A stretch of 64,000 nucleotides of DNA, taken from Euglena gracilis (Eukaryota > Euglenida > Euglenophyceae > Euglenales). Of this stretch, positions 59,301-64,000 are shown in pieces; the first letter of the stretch is position 1; each line of letters starts with the position of its first letter. Location of the stretch: the NCBI GenBank assembly GCA_039621445.1, contig CP154957.1, positions 22,776,761 to 22,840,760 of the forward strand, in the 5' to 3' direction. The notes beneath the pieces were generated by a model. That model saw only the letters and a program-made list of their open reading frames with translations. It was not told where the DNA came from and made no database searches. The position numbers and the translations under genes were made by a program.

Positions 59301-62300
59301 CGCCCATAAACACAATTGTGTTTATTTGCGCAATTGCGCGCACAAACACACATCAATTGCGTGACGGCTGCCTCACGTAGTCTGTGTGTCTGTGGTGGTG
59401 TGATCTAATGAGGCCCCGTGTGTTCTTACCGGTGGCGGTAGTTTCACAGCCAGTTCAGGCAGCACGTCAGCACCGTTTCCAAGTGTCGTCACAAGGGGTG
59501 TGTGCCTCTCCCCCGTTTGATGTACAACAGCACCAGTCTCACCCCCAGCCCTATTAACGTCACCTGGTAAGCAGCATGCACACCAGACCACTGGGAGTTA
59601 ATCCTCTCCAATAGATGGGTGTAACGGTTCTTAAATCGTGTTCTTGGTGTCAGGGTACAGGGTCCCAGGGGTTACAAAAAAATGGTACATTTGCGCAATT
59701 GCGCGCATCCAAAGGAAAAAAGCTTAAGTGCGAATTCGGCCGCCTAAGTGGTGGTGCGTCTCATGGCTGGCCGAATTTTTGGCTGTTTTTTTTTCAGATT
59801 TTTCCGAGGCGGATGAGTTGTGTGTCGAGGGCGTTGGCTGAGAGGCTTCCAAGAAAAGGAAAAGAGTGCTCCCCCGCCTGGCGGGTGGTTTTGGTGAATC
59901 CAATCTGTGGGGGCGAGCTGACGCAGCGCTGCCTCAATGCGGAGCAAGAGGCCGGGCGGCTGCGGGGGCTGCTGCAGCGCCTCAACAGCGCTGGGGCGGA
60001 AGAGGGCCTGCCCGCCCCGCGGCCCTTCCCCGCCGAGGGGGCGGAGGCCTCCGTGTTTGCCCTGCCCAGGGTGGGGCTCAGTGAAGGGATTCCGAAGGTC
60101 CATTAGTTGTGGGAAAAGATTTACCACTTCATTCCTTTTTAAAGATAAGTTTTGAAATTTAAATTCAAAAAGAGAATTGAACGTTGTGTGTGGATGGGAG
60201 GCAGAAAAATTTGCCTTTTTGAGAATAAGAAGTGAGCTCCTCCCCCGAGCTGGTTGCCAGCAGCGTAAAGCGACATTATTCTTCAAGGAGGTGGGTTGTA
60301 GCCACCTTTTATGCCCACGTGTCTGGGAAGGGGTTTTGACGGGGGCACAGAAAGGAAGGGGGAATTCAACCTGTTTCCCCCCCCCTGTTGCATTTTGGCA
60401 ATTTTTCCCGGTTTTGTGTGGGTGTTTTTCTTTCATTTTTTCAACCCCATATTTTTTTTTTGAGGTCGCCCTTCCAATACTATCTCTGAAGCGCGGCAGA
60501 ACCCACCCTGGCCCGTCCCAGACGGCGGGGGCCGGGCAGGCGCTGCGGGGGCGTGGCCTCAACAGCCTGAGCGAGACGTACGCCAGCGGGCTGCAGGCGC
60601 TGGACGACGCGGCGGCGCTGCGGGCGGAGAACGCGCAGCTGCAGGCGGAGCTGAAGGCCATCCTGGCGGAGCTCGAGGCGCGTGCCCCGGAGGTCATCGC
60701 CAACGAGCGGGAGCTGCGGGCGATGCAGCAGGCGTTCGGGGCGATGGCCGGCCGCCTGGAGGACGGGCTGGCCCCCTGCGGCGGGCGGGGGGAGCCCGGC
60801 CACCGCTTTGTTTTGGGGGGGGGGGCTGAGGGAGGGGCAACGAATAGGGCGGTGCAGCAAGCCCCAGTAGTTTAACCTGGGTTGGCATTTACTTGAAGCT
60901 CACAACAAAAACGCGCGAGGATTCCTTGTATTTTGCGAAAAGACAGACAAAAGAAAATGCCGCCTTTTCGTTAAAGAAGCTGATGGGCAAGCGGCGCTGT
61001 GCTGTGGGGCCAGGGAAACCAGGTTGGGGTCGTTGCAGCACGCAGACCCGTGCACGGTGTTGCCAGTGCAAAGTGCGAGGAATTCATTTGGGTGGTTCCC
61101 CCCAAATCTCTGCACGACAGGTGTGGGTGCAGATGGCAGCCCGGGGACGGCCGCAGATCTGGAGAAGCGTGCATTGAAACAGAAGGCGGACGACGCTGAG
61201 GCGTTGAGGCAACGGGTGGCGGCCCTGACCGCTGAGAACAAAGGCCACGGTGCTTCTTCCTGGCTGCGGTGCCTGAAGTTATCAGGTTGGGAAACTGTCC
61301 AAAACCCCTAAAAAACTAATGTATCTTCTCAGAGATCTGTATTCCACGGTTGCACCTCATTTTGCCATTGCCACCCGAACAGCCGTGCCGGGGATCTGTC
61401 CATGCAACTGCGAGCGGTGCTGTTTGAGAAGTGTGATCCTGATCCCCAAGAACTCGCCCAGAGACTTCCCGAAGGAACTGGTCCATCGCCCTGAACTAGC
61501 GCTGTGCTGCCATTCAGCCACTTTGTGTCATGTTGCCCCGACAAATTTCCCAATTGGAACTTTCGACCGTCTGAGCACACCCACTTTTGCCCACAAATAT
61601 GGCTCTCAGAGGGCGACGGGGAACGCTCTGCAGATGACGAACTGGCAGTTGCGATGGGCCTGCATCTGGACCCCAAGGCGAAGGCTGCCCCGAAGGCTCG
61701 GGCCGGGGATGGGCGGGCGAAGAAGATCACGTTCCGCTCCGTGGATGAGCTGGTGGCCCGCAACACGCAGCTGATGGGAGACCTGCGCCAGGCGGAGGCG
61801 GCCCAGAAGAAGGTGTGTGCGTGTGTTGTGTTGTTTTGTGTATGGGTGTGCGCGCGTACAGTAGGGGCATTGATTATTTGCGCTCCTAAATTTTTGTGGG
61901 TTGTACCCAAACCCCAGTTAAAACATCTGCCAGGCCATTGGGGTTGGTGACGGTGTGTGCGCACTGGCACCCCCATGACCGAGCCAGCTGTGTGGAAAAT
62001 TGAGGCCAGCCATGGGAGCCATTTTTTTTTTGTGGTTTTTGGCCCCTCACATGTGCCAAGCCAAACCCAGCCCAGGCAAGGGGGTAAGGTGGTCCATCTG
62101 GGGCGGGGAGCCTTGGACCCTACCTCTGAAGAACGCATCATGGCAACCTACCACCGCAGGCTGAGGGGGCAGTCGCCTGCAAAAGATGACCATTTTGGGC
62201 CAAAAATGGCCAAAAAATTACCCAAGGTTGCCGAAAATGGTCACTTTTTTTTTTTTGCTTTCCAGCCTGCTGTGGCTGGGGTTGTCACCATGTGTAGTTC

Positions 62301-62621
62301 AAAGGTGGGGTCCAAGGCTACCCACCCCAGTATGGACCATATCGCCACCCGACTGGGTTTGGCTTGGCGAATGAGAGGGTTCAGAAACCACAAAATTTGG
62401 ATCTTATAGAATTGGCCTCAATTTTTCACAGTGCGCTGCAGCAGAGCTGGCTGGGGCACTGCTGTGTGGGGCATGGGCGTGCCAGTGCGCACACCCACCA
62501 TGTCCCATGGCCTGGCAGAGGCTTTGGGGCTGGGGGTTGGTACTACCCCACAATATTTTGGGTGTACAAATAATTAATGACCCTTCTGTATGTGTTGTGT
62601 GTGTATGCGTATGTGTTTGTG

Positions 62622-62700
<79 letters not shown>

Positions 62701-63928
62701 ATGTGTGTGCGTATGTGTGCGCATGTGTGTGCGTGCGTGTATGTGTGTTTGTTTTGCAAAGGGGCAGTAACCCCCCCCTGAATAGAAGCCCCCGGGGCTA
62801 CTATTCGGAACGTTGGTCGAAAACCGAGGGGGGGGCTTCTATTCGGGGGGGGGGGGCACTGTTCGGAAAAGTGGTCGAAAACCAGGGTGTCCGAGCATTA
62901 TCGAAGAATTTTCTTTGTGGGTCTATTTTCCAAACCATGTCAAATTTGCTGCAAATGTTACTCTTGTGGATGGATCATGAAACGTGAACTCACCCAACCC
63001 TCATTTAGAGGTATTGCAAAAACTGGAGCCCATACTAGGCATTTACCTACACCCCCCCCCCCACGCCCCCACCCCCCCCCCCCCACATCCACGGGGAGCG
63101 GGCTACTATTCAGAGGGGGGTGGGGGCACTATTCGGAATTTTGGTCGAAAACCGAGGAGGGGGGGCTTCTATTCGGGGGGGGGGCACTATTCGGGGGGGG
63201 GGGGCTTGTATTCAGGGGGGGGGTTTAGGCAGTAAACCCCCTTCTCAAATAACACCCCCCCAAATAACACACTCCCCCCCAAATAACACCCCCCTGTTTT
63301 CCTTTGGTTTTCCATGAAAAAATAGCACCCCCCCAAATAGCACCCCCCCCCCCCTGGGGCCCCAACTCGGGTGCCCAAATAACACACTGGGGGGGTGTTA
63401 TTTGGGGGGGGGGTTTATGTCGTTTGTGGTGGGGGCACTTTCTCCTCAAATTTGACCAACCCTTGCTAAGTTGCATTCAAAATTACAGGGTGTCCTAATT
63501 TGCAGCACCAGGAAGGCTACAAAGTTTTTTGTTTCAGACTGAAAATGGTGAGGCAGGGCACACACATAGAACATGGGTCTCCAACCCAGGCCGCCACACT
63601 TCAACGTCCTAAATGCTCCTCTTTCCAGGTGGACATTTAATCTGCACCTGAACCCTCCCCTTGGACTGGGTCATCAAATGGGTTGCAGTAACCCCTGGCG
63701 TTTATTTGTAAGTAAGGGGTTGGGGGTAGCCATTTGGGCGAATCACTGCCTCCTCCCCGTGGACGATTCCGTCGCTCTTGTCCCGCAGGCCACGAAAGAG
63801 GCGGTGGACAACGCCCTGAGGGACGTGTGGGCGAAGCTGAAGGGTGCCCAGGAGGAAGTGGTGAAGCTGACCCGCAGCCAGGGCCCTGCTCCTGAAGGGA
63901 AAACCGGGCACGATGCCTGTTGGTCCAG
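53362..63928 (+). CDS. Nucleoporin TPR/Mlp-like coiled-coil protein (5' part of gene; continues past window)
   Basis: TPR/Mlp forms the filaments of the nuclear-pore basket. Exons seen: 53351-53481 (ATG at 53362), 53612 to about 53694, about 54064-54290, 54673-54795, 55294-55422, 56401-56613, 59918-60070, about 60540-60770, 61157-61243, 61610-61812 and 63789 to about 63928. All encode long helices rich in E, Q, L, R and K with heptad spacing (LENRLEQQLAEQRDVNTAL; LEQLKSQVDDLTVDLAT). Two parts match TPR specifically. One is LSETYASGLQALDD, then AILAELEARAPEVI, corresponding to the conserved LTELY...EAKAP segment. The other is ITFRSVDELVARNTQLM, corresponding to its conserved (F/Y)RxxxELxxxN segment. 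The intron after 61243 begins GC and keeps frame (ENK then EGDGERS). Other junctions are mainly GT-AG. The start could be in an upstream exon, since a splice-like CAG precedes 53351. A generic coiled-coil protein is the alternative. Confidence 0.75.
55605..55720. repeat. Intronic dispersed repeat (GGGTGGGTGGGTCCGGCCGA), copy 2
   Basis: TTTTTTTAGTCATGGACCCC, then GTAAGGTGGGTGGGTCCGGC, as at 51996-52115. In an intron of the TPR-like gene. Confidence 0.7.
55951..56001 (+). repeat. 51-bp exact repeat, copy 1
   Basis: The 51 bp beginning GAAGTTAGCGCCGGCCATAA and ending GCCTTAGTGCAACTAAGGGG are identical to 57170-57220. Copy 2 lies inside the terminal-inverted-repeat element at 56706-59748, copy 1 outside it. 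Confidence 0.85.
57170..57220 (+). repeat. 51-bp exact repeat, copy 2
   Basis: Identical to 55951-56001. Followed by GTGTGGGTGTGGTGTGACCA and a purine-rich stretch. Perfect identity at 1.2 kb distance suggests a recent copy, or a conserved part of a mobile sequence. Confidence 0.85.
57430..59345. repeat. GCGCGCA/TTTGCGCAAAT iterons
   Basis: Inside the 3.0 kb element, self-complementary words TTTGCGCAAAT, TGCGCGCA and ACCAACA/TGTTGGT spacers recur in both orientations in two main clusters (about 57440-57960 and 58915-59345), with a unique stretch near 57965-58870 between. Arrangement in short inverted pairs suggests many small hairpins. Confidence 0.8.
61855..62600. repeat. Diverged foldback repeat in a TPR-gene intron
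   Basis: The left arm (about 61855-62140: CATCTGCCAGGCCATTGGGG, GGGGAGCCTTGGACCCTACC) is the complement of the right arm (about 62275-62600: CATGGCCTGGCAGAGGCTTT, GGTGGGGTCCAAGGCTACCC) with many mismatches. It shares ordered segments with the foldback at 32985-36330, including the AAGATGACCATTTTGGGC word (AAGATGACCATTCTGGGC there). Hence two members of one family in this window. Confidence 0.7.
62600..62755 (+). repeat. GTGC/GTGT microsatellite
   Basis: Long perfect GCGT array (about 62621-62700) flanked by GTGT/GTAT variants, in a TPR-gene intron. Confidence 0.95.
62762..63420. repeat. C-tract elements with GAATAGAAGCCCCC and AAATAACACCCCCC words
   Basis: GGCAGTAACCCCCCCCTGAA at the left and GTTTAGGCAGTAAACCCCC near 63225 enclose repeated GGGGGCTTCTATTCGGGGGG and GGTCGAAAACCGAGG words (about 62775-62885 and 63105-63215). 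Immediately after, CAAATAACACCCCCC occurs several times and once inverted (GGTGTTATTTGGGGG, about 63395). Intron of the TPR-like gene; no exon inside. Confidence 0.7.
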
Positions 63929-64000
63929 GTGGGACTGCTGTGCGGTGCTGCTGCGCAGTGCAGAACGTTTTTTTTTTTAAATGTAATGACCCATGCATTC

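Larger units (their letters stand above)
56706..59748. mobile_element. ~3.0 kb terminal-inverted-repeat element in a TPR-gene intron
   Basis: The left end CTTAGGCGGCCTAATTCGCA and the right end, complemented, CTTAGGCGGCCGAATTCGCA continue together through CTTAAGCTTTTTTC: about 34 bp with one mismatch. TGGTG lies directly outside both ends (56701-56705 and 59749-59753), a possible 5-bp target-site duplication. The interior has many GCGCGCAAATGCGC and TTTGCGCAAATAAAC words (57440-57520, 57655-57960, 58915-59345). No transposase ORF was recognised. It lies between coiled-coil exons at 56401-56613 and 59918-60070, so it enlarges that intron without touching coding sequence. Confidence 0.8.

Noticed and set aside
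59744-60703. 319-codon minus-strand frame
   Set aside because: It is the shadow of plus-strand coiled-coil exons (59918-60070, 60540-60770), which have clear heptads, splice sites and TPR-like segments.
62404-62770. Frames of Arg-Thr-His or Cys-Val-Arg repeats
   Set aside because: They are translations of the GTGC microsatellite.

Overview
This window is nuclear DNA from a eukaryote, most likely a microbial one (alga or other protist). Evidence: several multi-exon genes with GT-AG and some GC-AG introns, TTAGGG-type telomere-like tracts, microsatellites, and a very large load of interspersed repeats. No operons, Shine-Dalgarno sites or prokaryotic genes are visible. I cannot name the species from sequence alone.

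The window has two halves. About 1-31 kb is almost wholly repetitive and I find no intact host gene in it. It opens with a giant palindrome: arms 1-4559 and 5577-10138 around a ~1 kb spacer, with the left arm running off the window. A second palindrome follows (about 12.09-16.05 kb, axis near 14.08 kb). Then come arrays of a 19-bp CATGATGG-type satellite, arrays of a ~165-bp satellite, and a direct segmental duplication (17.2-18.1 and 20.6-21.5 kb). The 21.5-31 kb stretch holds foldback elements, C-tract repeats, tRNA-derived sequences and gene debris such as a broken zinc-finger ORF.

From about 32 kb the window carries real genes, all on the + strand, with repeats in and between them. They are an RMDN/FAM82-like TPR-repeat protein (about 36.5-39.9 kb), a histidine-acid phosphatase of the MINPP (multiple inositol polyphosphate phosphatase) type (about 45.9-52.7 kb), and a long coiled-coil protein that best matches the nuclear-basket nucleoporin TPR/Mlp (53.36 kb to past the window end). 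Their exons are rich in G/C at third codon positions; introns are large and full of repeats. These genes are not functionally linked as far as I can see.

The most notable system is a group of transposon-like elements with CAGGG...CCCTG ends, 7- or 8-bp target-site duplications, and just inside each end an array of a short word that differs between elements (TTGAGG, TTTTCCGCAA, TTTCCGCAT, GCATATTT, GCGCATTTT). One of them (35047-36271) contains a hAT transposase C-terminal domain and has a perfect 8-bp duplication, which ties this element, and by inference the group, to the hAT superfamily. It sits inside an older foldback family that recurs in an intron of the TPR gene. Another intron of that gene is occupied by a ~3.0 kb terminal-inverted-repeat element (56706-59748).
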